Positions 24,342-32,026 of a DNA stretch of 64,000 bases are shown piece after piece (positions within the stretch are counted from its first letter, which is position 1; each line of letters begins with the position of its first letter). Below the pieces are notes generated by a model that did no database searches, was not told where the DNA came from, and saw only the letters and a program-made list of their open reading frames with translations. A program made the position numbers and the translations under genes. Source of the stretch: Nocardioides marmoriginsengisoli (GTDB lineage Bacteria > Actinomycetota > Actinomycetes > Propionibacteriales > Nocardioidaceae); the NCBI RefSeq assembly GCF_003725695.1, contig NZ_RJSE01000007.1:62001-126000 (forward strand). Reading direction: 5' to 3'.

Positions 24342-26189
24342 ATGATGTCCCCCATGGACAACGTTCTTGATGCTGCTGGACTGACCAATCCGGCGGTGCG
24401 TGACTATGTGAAGTACTGGGCCGAGCTGACCGGTGCCGAGCGCATCGAGGTCGTCTCCGCCGCCGACGACGCACGTCTGATCGCCGAGTGCCTCGAGGCC
24501 GGCGAGCTGGACCCCGCCGGTGACGGCCTGTACTACTCGCGCAGCTACCACAAGGACACCGCCCGCTCCGAGGAGCGCACCGTCGTGGCGACCAGCACGC
24601 CGACGGACAAGGGCCTGTACAACAACTGGCGCGACGCCGCCGAGATGACCGCGCTGCAGAAGGAGAACATGCGCGGGGCCTCGGCCGGCAAGACGATGTA
24701 CGTGATCCCCTACCTGATGGCGCCTCCGGGCAACGCGCTGGCGCCGTGGGCGACCGGCGTCGAGCTCACCGACTGCCGCACCGTCGTGCTGCACATGATC
24801 CGGATGGCGCGGGTCGGCGTGGAGTACGTCAACGACCTGGCCGACCCGAACCAGTTCGTCCGCGCCGTGCACGTCACCGGCGACCTGGAGAACCTGGGCC
24901 AGGGCACCCCCGAGGACTCGCGCTACTTCGTCACCGTCGCCGACGAGCGGACGATCCTGCACTACGGCTCGTCGTACGGCGGCAACGCGCTGCTCGGCAA
25001 GATCGCGCACGGTCTGCGCCAGGCGGCGTACGACGGCTGGGCCTCGAAGAAGTTCCTGGCCGAGCAGTACATGCTGATCGGGATCCACGACAAGGAGACC
25101 GGGAAGGACTACCACATCTGCGGTGGCTTCCCGAGCGCCTCGGGCAAGACCAACCTCGCGATGATGCTGGCCCCGGACGTCCTGGGCGACCGCTACCACG
25201 TCTCCTTCTACGGTGACGACATCGCCTGGCTGTGGGTCGACGAGGCCTCCGGCAAGCTCTACGGGATGAACCCGGAGTACGGCGTCTTCGGTGTCGCCAA
25301 GGACACCAACGAGGGCACCAACCCGACCGCGCTGCACTCGATCGACGAGGGCAGCGGCGCGATCTTCACCAACATCGCCTACAACCCGACCACCCGCGAG
25401 GTCTGGTGGGAGGGCCGCACCCCGGAGCCGCCCGCCGACAACACCGGCTGGCTGGACTGGAAGGGCAACGCGATCTCGGAGCGGACGGCCGAGCGGGCCG
25501 ACGAGCCGTGGGCGCACCCGAACAGCCGGTTCACCACCACCCTGGACAACGTCCCGAACATCGCCAGCGACTACAACGCCGCCGCCGGCGTGCCGATCGA
25601 CGCGATCATCTTCGGCGGCCGCACCCGCGACCGCGAGCCGCTGATCCGGGCGATCCACGACCTGGCCGAGGGCGTGTACGACGGCCTGACCCTGGGTGCC
25701 GAGGCGACCGCCGCGGCCGAGGGCAAGGAGGGCGTGCTCCGCTACGACCCGATGTCGAACCGCCCGTTCATGGCGTACGGCGAGGGCGACTACGCGCAGC
25801 ACTACCTCGATGTCGTCGGTGCCGCCAAGGACCAGCCGATCTTCGCGCACGTGAACTGGTTCCAGCGCGGCGAGGACGGCCGCTTCCTGTGGCCGGGCTA
25901 CCGCGACAACCTGCGCCCGCTGCTCTGGCTGCTGCAGCTCAAGAACGGTGAGGTCAAGGGTCGCGAGACCGCGGTCGGCATCATCCCGACCGAGGACGAG
26001 CTGCACCTCGACGGCGTCGACATCACGCCCGAGGACCTCAACACGATCCTGACGATCAACGTCCCGCGCTGGAAGCAGGAGATGGCGAACCGCGAGGAGC
26101 ACCTCAGCCAGTTCGAGCGCCTGCCCGAGGCGATCTGGGAGGCGCACCGCCGCGTCGCCGCGAACCTGGAGAACGAGCCCGAGGGCTGA
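24342..26189 (+). CDS. pckG: Phosphoenolpyruvate carboxykinase (GTP)
   Basis: This 615-residue enzyme interconverts oxaloacetate plus GTP with phosphoenolpyruvate, GDP and CO2, the entry to gluconeogenesis. Seen are GKTMYVIPYLMAP, GSSYGGNALLGK, the metal/GTP motifs GDDIAWLWVDE and NPEYGVFGVA, AHPNSRF, and HVNWFQRGEDGRFLWPG. The kinase loop reads FPSASGKTNL: the family's FPSACGKTNL cysteine is Ser at about residue 267. AGGAAG precedes the ATG; two further ATGs follow at 24345 and 24354. A strong terminator ends the gene at 26210. Confidence 0.93.
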   Translation: MMSPMDNVLDAAGLTNPAVRDYVKYWAELTGAERIEVVSAADDARLIAECLEAGELDPAGDGLYYSRSYHKDTARSEERTVVATSTPTDKGLYNNWRDAAEMTALQKENMRGASAGKTMYVIPYLMAPPGNALAPWATGVELTDCRTVVLHMIRMARVGVEYVNDLADPNQFVRAVHVTGDLENLGQGTPEDSRYFVTVADERTILHYGSSYGGNALLGKIAHGLRQAAYDGWASKKFLAEQYMLIGIHDKETGKDYHICGGFPSASGKTNLAMMLAPDVLGDRYHVSFYGDDIAWLWVDEASGKLYGMNPEYGVFGVAKDTNEGTNPTALHSIDEGSGAIFTNIAYNPTTREVWWEGRTPEPPADNTGWLDWKGNAISERTAERADEPWAHPNSRFTTTLDNVPNIASDYNAAAGVPIDAIIFGGRTRDREPLIRAIHDLAEGVYDGLTLGAEATAAAEGKEGVLRYDPMSNRPFMAYGEGDYAQHYLDVVGAAKDQPIFAHVNWFQRGEDGRFLWPGYRDNLRPLLWLLQLKNGEVKGRETAVGIIPTEDELHLDGVDITPEDLNTILTINVPRWKQEMANREEHLSQFERLPEAIWEAHRRVAANLENEPEG

Positions 26190-26209
26190 TTCTCCGCGCG
26201 CAGTCGTGA

Positions 26210-26252
26210 GAAGCCCCGGCCGGGTCCACCGGCCGGGGCTTCGCGCGTTTTC
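26210..26252 (+). terminator. Rho-independent terminator of pckG
   Basis: A perfect 14-base stem (GAAGCCCCGGCCGG with its complement) with a 5-base loop GTCCA at 26224-26228 is followed by a short T-run (GTTTTCC). It begins about 20 bases after the pckG stop. Confidence 0.88.
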
Positions 26253-26340
26253 CGCCTGTGGATTCCCGATTGCGCACCCGGCCGAACCAGGCGAGTCTGG
26301 GGCGATGACGGTTGCATCCCAAATTGGTACCATCGCTCCC

Positions 26341-26574
26341 ATGAGCATTCAGGTCGCGGTACGTCTGCCCGAGCACCTGGTCGCCTTCCTCGACGAACGT
26401 GTCGCCGGCGGGGAGGCGTCGCGGGCTGCGGTGGTGACGAAGGCCCTGATGAAGTACCAACGACAGCTCTCCGCCGAGCACGACGCGGAGATCTACCTGT
26501 CGACGTCCGAAGACCCGGACCTGCTGGCGCTCGCGGAGTGGAACGCGCGTCAGCCACGTCCGTGGCTCGACTGA
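26341..26574 (+). CDS. Ribbon-helix-helix antitoxin of a MazEF-type module
   Basis: This 77-residue protein opens with SIQVAVRLPEHLVAFLDERVA, the beta-strand and first helix of a ribbon-helix-helix DNA-binding domain, followed by SRAAVVTKALMKYQ. The acidic C-terminal half with SEDPDLLALAEWNARQPRPW should bind the toxin. The ATG at 26341 is chosen; a longer in-frame start at 26206 overlaps the pckG terminator. A small TGGTACCA palindrome at 26325-26332 is at the likely promoter. Its stop overlaps the toxin ATG (TGATG). Confidence 0.85.
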   Translation: MSIQVAVRLPEHLVAFLDERVAGGEASRAAVVTKALMKYQRQLSAEHDAEIYLSTSEDPDLLALAEWNARQPRPWLD

Positions 26575-26888
26575 TGCGGCCCATTCAGCTCGCTCGGATG
26601 GACAAGACCCGGCCCGTCGTGGTCCTGACTCGGGAGAAGGCGCGCGGCGCGATGGCCAGCGTCACCGTCGCGTCGGTCACGTCCAGGATCCGAGGCCTCG
26701 ACAGCGAGGTGCCGGTGGGACAGCGGCACGGGCTCGACACCGCGAGTGTCATCAATTGCGATGATCTCTCCACTATCCCGGTCAGCGACCTCGGCCGCGT
26801 CGTCGGCTACCTGCGCCACGACGACGAGGTCCTCCTCGCCCAAGCTCTGATCAACGCCTTCGACCTCTGCGTCGAGGAGCTGCCCTGA
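26574..26888 (+). CDS. MazF/PemK-family endoribonuclease toxin
   Basis: This 104-residue protein has the MazF fold signature: MDKTRPVVVLTREKA at the N-terminus, then VTVASVTSRIRGLDSEVPVG with the catalytic Arg/Thr region, and a C-terminal SDLGRVVGYLRHDDEVLLAQALINAF. MazF toxins cleave mRNA at short motifs. Translation is coupled to the antitoxin. An in-frame upstream start at 26538 lies in the antitoxin and is rejected. Confidence 0.88.
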   Translation: MRPIQLARMDKTRPVVVLTREKARGAMASVTVASVTSRIRGLDSEVPVGQRHGLDTASVINCDDLSTIPVSDLGRVVGYLRHDDEVLLAQALINAFDLCVEELP

Positions 26889-26942
26889 GAAGAGGCCGGA
26901 CGGACCATGTCGTCCGCGTCCTCCGCGTGGCAGCATCAAGCC

Positions 26943-27566
26943 ATGACCGACCTGTGGGCCGCCGTCGCGGCCGAACGCGGTGCCCTGGCCGACGACCTCG
27001 CGGGGCTCACCGACGAGCAGTGGGGCACGAGGTCGCTGTGCCAGAACTGGACGGTGGCGCAGACCCTGGCGCACATGACCGGTACCGGGTCGCTGACCCC
27101 GCTGAGCTTCTTCGGCAGCTTCGCGCGGGCCGGGTTCAACTTCAACAAGTTCGCGAACGCCCAGATCGACAAGCACCTCGGGTCGGACAACGCCGCGACC
27201 CTGGCCAACTTCCGAACGATCGAGCACTCCACGAGCGCACCGCCGGGGCCGAAGGAGTCCTGGCTCGGTGAGGCGATCGTGCATGCCGAGGACATCCGCC
27301 GGCCGCTGGGCATCAAGCACGTCTACGACGCCGGTGCCGTGGTCCAGGTCGCCGACTTCTACAAGGGCTCGAACACCCTGATCGGGACCAAGAGCCGGAT
27401 CGCCGGTCTGGCGCTGCGGGCCACCGACGCCGACTGGTCGCACGGCGAGGGCGAGGAAGTCTCCGGACCGATGCTCCCGTTGCTGATGGCGATGACCGGC
27501 CGGAAGGCCGGCTGCGCCGAGCTGACTGGACCAGGAGTGGCCCTGCTGGAAAAGCGCTCGTACTGA
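26943..27566 (+). CDS. DinB-fold, mycothiol-dependent maleylpyruvate isomerase-type protein
   Basis: This 207-residue protein of the MDMPI/DinB superfamily has an early His in QTLAHMTG and a second His-containing helix EAIVHAEDIRRPLG, which together form the three-His metal site of the family. Many such actinobacterial proteins use mycothiol and a divalent metal. I take the ATG at 26943; another in-frame start lies at 26907. It stands alone behind the MazEF module. The substrate is unknown. Confidence 0.78.
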   Translation: MTDLWAAVAAERGALADDLAGLTDEQWGTRSLCQNWTVAQTLAHMTGTGSLTPLSFFGSFARAGFNFNKFANAQIDKHLGSDNAATLANFRTIEHSTSAPPGPKESWLGEAIVHAEDIRRPLGIKHVYDAGAVVQVADFYKGSNTLIGTKSRIAGLALRATDADWSHGEGEEVSGPMLPLLMAMTGRKAGCAELTGPGVALLEKRSY

Positions 27567-27620
27567 TCTCAAGATCCGGGCTACGGCACTCGACTTCGGC
27601 ATCCTGCTCGACGCCACCAC

Positions 27621-28268
27621 TCACTGAGCCAGGTGCCGCCGTTCCAACCCGTCGAGGATGAGGTCGAGCCCGATCTCGAACTCGGGGGCGAACGAGTAGC
27701 CGGGCTGGAGGGCGCGCTCGGTCGCGAAGCCGCGGAAGTACGGCAGCTCTCCCGCGGGCAGGGCGTCGAACATCGCGCCGGCCAGCTCGGCGAGATCGGC
27801 CTCGCCCTCGAACGGGAGCGCGAGCTCCTGGACCAGGAAGCCGTAGAGGTGCGCGTCGAGCAGGGCGAAGGCGCTGCCGGCGAGCTCCCAGGAGAACCCG
27901 GACTCACGGAGGCAGCCGAGCACGGCGTCGTGGTGCCGGACGGTCTCGTACCCCGCGTTGCGCCGCGAGTCCATCAGCCCGACGGCCCACGGGTGCCGGT
28001 GCAGGACGGCGCGCGCCGAGACCGACCGGGTGCGCAGCTCGGCCCGCCACGGCGCTCCGATCTCGGGGAGGTGGAACGCGGCGAAGACCTCGTCGACCAT
28101 CCCGTCGAGCATCGCGTCCTTGTTGGCGACGTGGTGGTAGAGCGACATCGCCTCGACCCCGAGAGCGCGGGCGACGGCGCGCATCGAGAGCGCCGGGAGC
28201 CCGTCGGCATCGGCGAGCTCCATCGCCGCCCGTAGCACGGCGGCCCGGGTCAGCGGCGTCCGCGGCAT
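27621..28268 (-). CDS. TetR-family repressor of the divergent oxidoreductase
   Basis: This 215-residue regulator has the N-terminal helix-turn-helix TRAAVLRAAMELADADGLPALSMRAVARALGVEAMSLYHHVANKDAML (key parts: MRAVARALGVEAMSLYHHV) and a TetR_C-type ligand domain of about 140 residues. It is divergent from the MDR oxidoreductase, with two 13-base palindromes between them. That layout is the standard one for self-repression plus control of the neighbour. The ligand is unknown. Confidence 0.88.
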   Translation of the reverse strand: MPRTPLTRAAVLRAAMELADADGLPALSMRAVARALGVEAMSLYHHVANKDAMLDGMVDEVFAAFHLPEIGAPWRAELRTRSVSARAVLHRHPWAVGLMDSRRNAGYETVRHHDAVLGCLRESGFSWELAGSAFALLDAHLYGFLVQELALPFEGEADLAELAGAMFDALPAGELPYFRGFATERALQPGYSFAPEFEIGLDLILDGLERRHLAQ

Positions 28269-28288
28269 CGCACCTCCTGGTTGACCAA

Positions 28289-28301
28289 CTTACGGCGTAA
28301 G
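28289..28301. promoter_or_regulatory. TetR operator copy 1 (CTTACGGCGTAAG)
   Basis: A 13-base palindrome with arms CTTAC and GTAAG lies 20 bases upstream of the TetR start. A second copy lies 32 bases away, on about the same DNA face at three helical turns. Confidence 0.8.
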
Positions 28302-28320
28302 GGTACCGTCAACTTCCAGA

Positions 28321-28333
28321 CTTACAACGTAAG
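28321..28333. promoter_or_regulatory. TetR operator copy 2 (CTTACAACGTAAG)
   Basis: The same CTTAC/GTAAG palindrome ends 8 bases upstream of the oxidoreductase start and abuts its GGGGAGG ribosome-binding site, so binding here should block transcription directly. Confidence 0.8.
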
Positions 28334-28341
28334 GGGAGGTC

Positions 28342-29304
28342 ATGCGCGCCATCGTCCACCACGAGTACGGCGGGGCCGACCGGCTCAGCATCGGCGACCG
28401 TCCGCAGCCCGTTCCCGGGAAGGGCGAGGTGCTCGTCGGGGTCCGGGCCGCCGCTGTCGACAGCGGCACCCTGCACCTGCTCACGGGCACCCCGCTGATG
28501 GTCCGCCCGTACTCCGGCCTGCGCCGGCCGCGCTTCACGATCCCCGGGCGCGACCTCGCCGGCGTGGTCGAGGCCTGCGGTCCGGGCGTCGTCGGGTTCG
28601 CGGTCGGGGACGAGGTGATCGGCACCGCGAACGGCTCGCTCGCCGAACACGCCGTGGTCCCGGTCAAGCGGCTCGCTCGGAAGCCGGCGTCCCTCGACTT
28701 CGCCGCCTCGGCCGCGATCCCGGTCTCGGGCCTCACCGCGTTGAAGGCGATCGCTGCCGCCCGGATCGCCACCGGCGACCGGGTCCTGGTGACCGGTGCT
28801 TCCGGCGGGGTCGGCAGCTTCGTCGTCCAGCTGGCCGTGGCGGCAGGCGGCGTCGTCACCGGAGTCTGCAGCGCCGGCAAGGCCGACCTGGTCCGCAAGC
28901 TCGGCGCGACCGAGGTGCTCGACTACGCGGTCGACGACCTCGCCGCCGGGGCGCCGTACGACGCCGTCATCGACATCGCCGGCAACACTCCGCTCCGGAG
29001 GCTGCGCCGGATGGTCACCCGGACCGGCGCCGTGGTCATCGTCGGTGGTGACCAGGGCGGCCGGGTGCTCGGCGGGATGGAGCGCACCCTGGCGGTAGCC
29101 CTGCTCGGACCGTTCGTCCGTCAGCGGCTCAAGGCCGTAGTCGCCGGGGAGCGCGGTGCGGACATGGCCACGATGGTCGAGCACGTGGAGAGGGGCGACG
29201 TCACCCCGGCGATCTCCGAGGTCTACCCGTTCGAGGAGGCTGCTCGTGCGATCGGCGACCTCGCCGCCGGTCGGGTTCGCGGCAAGGCAGTGATCGAGAT
29301 CTAG
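28342..29304 (+). CDS. Zinc-free medium-chain oxidoreductase (quinone oxidoreductase type)
   Basis: This 320-residue MDR protein has the GROES-like N-terminus, the RDLAGVVEACG block and the cofactor motif VLVTGASGGVGSFVVQLA. No structural zinc cysteine cluster is present. Such enzymes reduce quinones, enones or aldehydes with NADPH. It follows a strong GGGGAGG site and is divergent from its likely TetR regulator, with two operators between. Its stop shares a CTAG with the stop of the convergent MFS gene. Confidence 0.85.
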   Translation: MRAIVHHEYGGADRLSIGDRPQPVPGKGEVLVGVRAAAVDSGTLHLLTGTPLMVRPYSGLRRPRFTIPGRDLAGVVEACGPGVVGFAVGDEVIGTANGSLAEHAVVPVKRLARKPASLDFAASAAIPVSGLTALKAIAAARIATGDRVLVTGASGGVGSFVVQLAVAAGGVVTGVCSAGKADLVRKLGATEVLDYAVDDLAAGAPYDAVIDIAGNTPLRRLRRMVTRTGAVVIVGGDQGGRVLGGMERTLAVALLGPFVRQRLKAVVAGERGADMATMVEHVERGDVTPAISEVYPFEEAARAIGDLAAGRVRGKAVIEI

Positions 29305-30614
29305 TCCAGCGGATTCGCGACTTCGTCCTGCGGCAACCGCCAGATCAGGATTGCCGCGACTGCGAACACGGTGGGCGCGATGCCGGCGATCAGGAAGGTC
29401 GTCCGCAACCCGATCAGGTCGGCGACCGGTCCGGCGAGCGCCATCGAGATCGGCATCAGGCTGATCGAGACGAAGAAGTCCAGCGAGGCCACCCGCCCCA
29501 GGAGCTCGGGCGGCACCCGGCGCTGCAGCAGCGTGCCCCAGATGACCATCGGCCCCGAGAACAGGATGCCGAGCACGAACGCCGACGCCACCACGACCCA
29601 GACGTGGTTGGCGATCCCCATCACGATGAACGGCAGACAGCCGACCCCCCACATCAGGTTCATCACCGTCAGGTAGCGGCGCGGCATCGGCCGGGACGCC
29701 ACGACCAGCGACCCGATCGCCCCGCCGATCCCGAACGCGGCCAGCACCAGGGCGTGGTCTCCCGGACCGCCACCGAGCTTCTCCTTGATCAGGAACGGGA
29801 CCAGCACCTCGAGCGGGCCCATCATCACCAGGATCATCAGCGAGGCGAACAGCAAGGTGGCGAGCAGCCACGGGGTGCGCATCATGTAGCGAAAGCCCTC
29901 GGCCATGTCGCGCAGCGCCGAGGTCACCGGGTGACCGTCAGCGACCGCGTCCAGGTCGCGCCGTACGGCAGTCTTCGGTACGACTGAGAGGGCCAGCAGC
30001 CCGGCGAGCGAGGCGGCCGCGGCGACGGTGAACGCCGCCGCCGGATTGGCGACGCCCACGATCACACCGGCGACGCCCGGGCCGATCGCCTGGCCGATCG
30101 TCGGCCGGACCATGCCCTCGAAGCCGTTCACCGCGAGCAGGTCCTCCTCGGGGACCATCGCCGGAAGCCAGGCCGAGTACGCCGGGTAGTAGAACGCCAT
30201 CCCCGCGCCGGTGACGAACGAGACCGCCGCCAGGTGCCAGATCTGGGTGACGTCCGCGATCGAGAGCAGTGCTACCAGGCTCATCCCGGCCAGCTCGACC
30301 GCGGCGACGCAGAGCAGGATCGACTTCTGCGGGATCCGGTCCGCGACCACGCCGCCGAGCAGCGCCGGCAGCAGCACGCCGATCGAGGCGGCCGTCGAGA
30401 CCACCGAGAGTTGGCCCGGACCACCGCCGGTGCGGATCACTTCCCAGACCAGGGCAACGATCCAGACACCGCCGGCGAAGGTGCTCAGCACCAGCGCCAG
30501 CGCCAGCTTCCGGTACGACGGCGACCGGAACGGCGTCAGCGCGCGCGGCAGCTTGCGTCCCGACGCCTGGTCGAGGACGGCGTCGGTGACCTCGCCGGTG
30601 AGGGGGTCGCTCAT
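29301..30614 (-). CDS. MFS transporter, EntS/MFS_3-type exporter
   Basis: This 437-residue membrane protein has about twelve helices and the large cytosolic loop after helix 6 (SVVPKTAVRRDLDAVADGHPV). Family blocks such as NGFEGMVRPTIGQAIGPGVAGVIVG are seen. MFS_3 members export siderophores, drugs or metabolites. It is read toward the MDR gene and the two stops overlap. Substrate unknown; it may belong to the same TetR-controlled response, but it has its own start region at 30615. Confidence 0.85.
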   Translation of the reverse strand: MSDPLTGEVTDAVLDQASGRKLPRALTPFRSPSYRKLALALVLSTFAGGVWIVALVWEVIRTGGGPGQLSVVSTAASIGVLLPALLGGVVADRIPQKSILLCVAAVELAGMSLVALLSIADVTQIWHLAAVSFVTGAGMAFYYPAYSAWLPAMVPEEDLLAVNGFEGMVRPTIGQAIGPGVAGVIVGVANPAAAFTVAAAASLAGLLALSVVPKTAVRRDLDAVADGHPVTSALRDMAEGFRYMMRTPWLLATLLFASLMILVMMGPLEVLVPFLIKEKLGGGPGDHALVLAAFGIGGAIGSLVVASRPMPRRYLTVMNLMWGVGCLPFIVMGIANHVWVVVASAFVLGILFSGPMVIWGTLLQRRVPPELLGRVASLDFFVSISLMPISMALAGPVADLIGLRTTFLIAGIAPTVFAVAAILIWRLPQDEVANPLD

Positions 30615-30686
30615 GGGGACACTATCCCTGTCCGGGCGGGGTTGGAGCGAGCGACTTTCCCGGGGACGTCCGGGCTCGACGTCCGG

Positions 30687-31583
30687 CTACAGGGCGAAGG
30701 TGACGCCGGTCTTCTGCTCGCTCAGCTCCCAGAGCTTCGCGGCCAGGTCCTCGTCGAGTGCGTGCCTGTTCAGCTTGGCCGGGCCGATCGGTCCGCGGCT
30801 CTCGCCCATCCGCTGCGGACCGGTGTACGAGCCGGGCTCGCCGAGGGTGGCGGCGTACAGGCTCGGATTCGCGCCGGCGGCGGCGGACTGGAGGATCACC
30901 GGCAGCAGGAACGGCGTCACCCACCGGACCAGCGGGTTCGCGCCCATCCCGTTCGGGTCGGAGACCAACCCGGTCGCCGAGACGCCCGGGTGCGCGCCGG
31001 TCGAGACCAGCCGGCTGCCGGCGGCGGTCGCGCGCTGGTGCAGCTCGCGGGCGAAGAGCACGTTCGCCAGCTTGGACTGGCAGTAGGACTTCTCCGGCTC
31101 GTAGCCCTCCTCGGGGTTCCCCTCGATCACCCGGGCGCTGCCGCCGAGGTGGGCGATCGAGGCGACCGTCACCACCCGGGGCGCGGGGGCGGCGAGCAGG
31201 GCGGGCAGCAGCCGCCCGGTGAGGGCGAAGTGGCCGAGGTGGTTGGTCCCGAACATCAGCTCATGGCCGTCCTCGGTCTCCCGGTACTTCGGCGGCCGCA
31301 TCACGCCGGCGTTGTTGACCAGCAGGTCGAGCGGCCCGTCCCAGCGCTCGGCGAACTCCCGCACCGAGGCTTGCGAGGCCAGGTCGAGCTGCTCGACGAC
31401 GGTGTCCCCGGGCATCGAGGTGGCGGCCTTGTCACCGGCCGCGGTGTCGCGGACCGCCAGCACCACCTTCGCGCCGTGCCGGGAGAGCTCGCGGGCCGTG
31501 TGCACGCCGATCCCGGAGTTCGCGCCGGTGACGACGGCGACCTTGCCGGTGAGGTCGGGCAGGTCGGCCGGCGTGAAGCTCAC
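30687..31583 (-). CDS. Short-chain dehydrogenase (retinol dehydrogenase/protochlorophyllide-like)
   Basis: This 298-residue SDR has GKVAVVTGANSGIG, LLVNNAGVM, a catalytic region VASIAHLGG with YCQSK as Tyr-Lys, and a C-terminal LNRHALDEDLAAKLWELSE tail, as in atypical NADP-using SDRs of 300 residues. It starts with GTG at 31583 in a GTGA overlap with the upstream acetyltransferase, so a longer in-frame reading to 31910 is rejected. The substrate is unknown. Confidence 0.87.
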   Translation of the reverse strand: MSFTPADLPDLTGKVAVVTGANSGIGVHTARELSRHGAKVVLAVRDTAAGDKAATSMPGDTVVEQLDLASQASVREFAERWDGPLDLLVNNAGVMRPPKYRETEDGHELMFGTNHLGHFALTGRLLPALLAAPAPRVVTVASIAHLGGSARVIEGNPEEGYEPEKSYCQSKLANVLFARELHQRATAAGSRLVSTGAHPGVSATGLVSDPNGMGANPLVRWVTPFLLPVILQSAAAGANPSLYAATLGEPGSYTGPQRMGESRGPIGPAKLNRHALDEDLAAKLWELSEQKTGVTFAL

Positions 31584-31879
31584 CGGCCCTCCGCGTGGTG
31601 GACCAGGTCGGCGTAGTCCGGGTGCTTCTCGATCCAGCCCTTGTAGAACGGGCAGATCGGGACCACGTCGGACTCGCCGGCCGCCCGGATCTCGTCCAGC
31701 GACGAGCGCACGATCGCCCCGGCCACACCCTGGCCGCCGAAGGCCTCGCCGACCTCGGTGTGGGTGAAGACGATCGACGACCCGCGCAGGTGGTACTCGG
31801 CGAATCCGGCCAGCTGGCCGTCGATGTGCGCCTCGTAGCGGCTCAGCTCGGTGTTGTTGGAGACCTCGATGTCGCTCAT
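31580..31879 (-). CDS. Small GNAT-like N-acetyltransferase (YidJ/COG2388 type)
   Basis: This 99-residue protein has the reduced GNAT fold: IDGQLAGFAEY, IVFTHTEVGEAFGGQGVAGAIV with the acetyl-CoA loop GGQGVAG, and a C-terminal VPICPFYKGWIEKHPDY that is typical of the COG2388 group. The ATG at 31879 is chosen over a GTG six bases earlier. It is the first gene of a two-gene unit with the SDR. Confidence 0.83.
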   Translation of the reverse strand: MSDIEVSNNTELSRYEAHIDGQLAGFAEYHLRGSSIVFTHTEVGEAFGGQGVAGAIVRSSLDEIRAAGESDVVPICPFYKGWIEKHPDYADLVHHAEGR

Positions 31880-31904
31880 GACCACAACCTACCGAGGCCG
31901 GCGA

Positions 31905-31937
31905 GTTCATCGAGGGTTCAGATCGCGTTCGCGGGGA
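31905..31937. promoter_or_regulatory. PHO-box-like 11-base direct repeats (three units)
   Basis: GTTCA, GTTCA and GTTCG begin at 31905, 31916 and 31927, a period of exactly 11 bases. This is the form of the actinobacterial PhoP box, built of 11-base units with GTTCACC. It lies about 90 bases upstream of the secreted nuclease/nucleotidase start. A related array precedes phoA at 52535. Confidence 0.6.
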
Positions 31938-32026
31938 ACAGTCCTCTCCATCTCTCGGGCGTCACCTCGGCCCGTGGAGATGGAAGCCAGCACCACCATC
32001 CCTCTGGACGAAGGTTGACATCCCCC

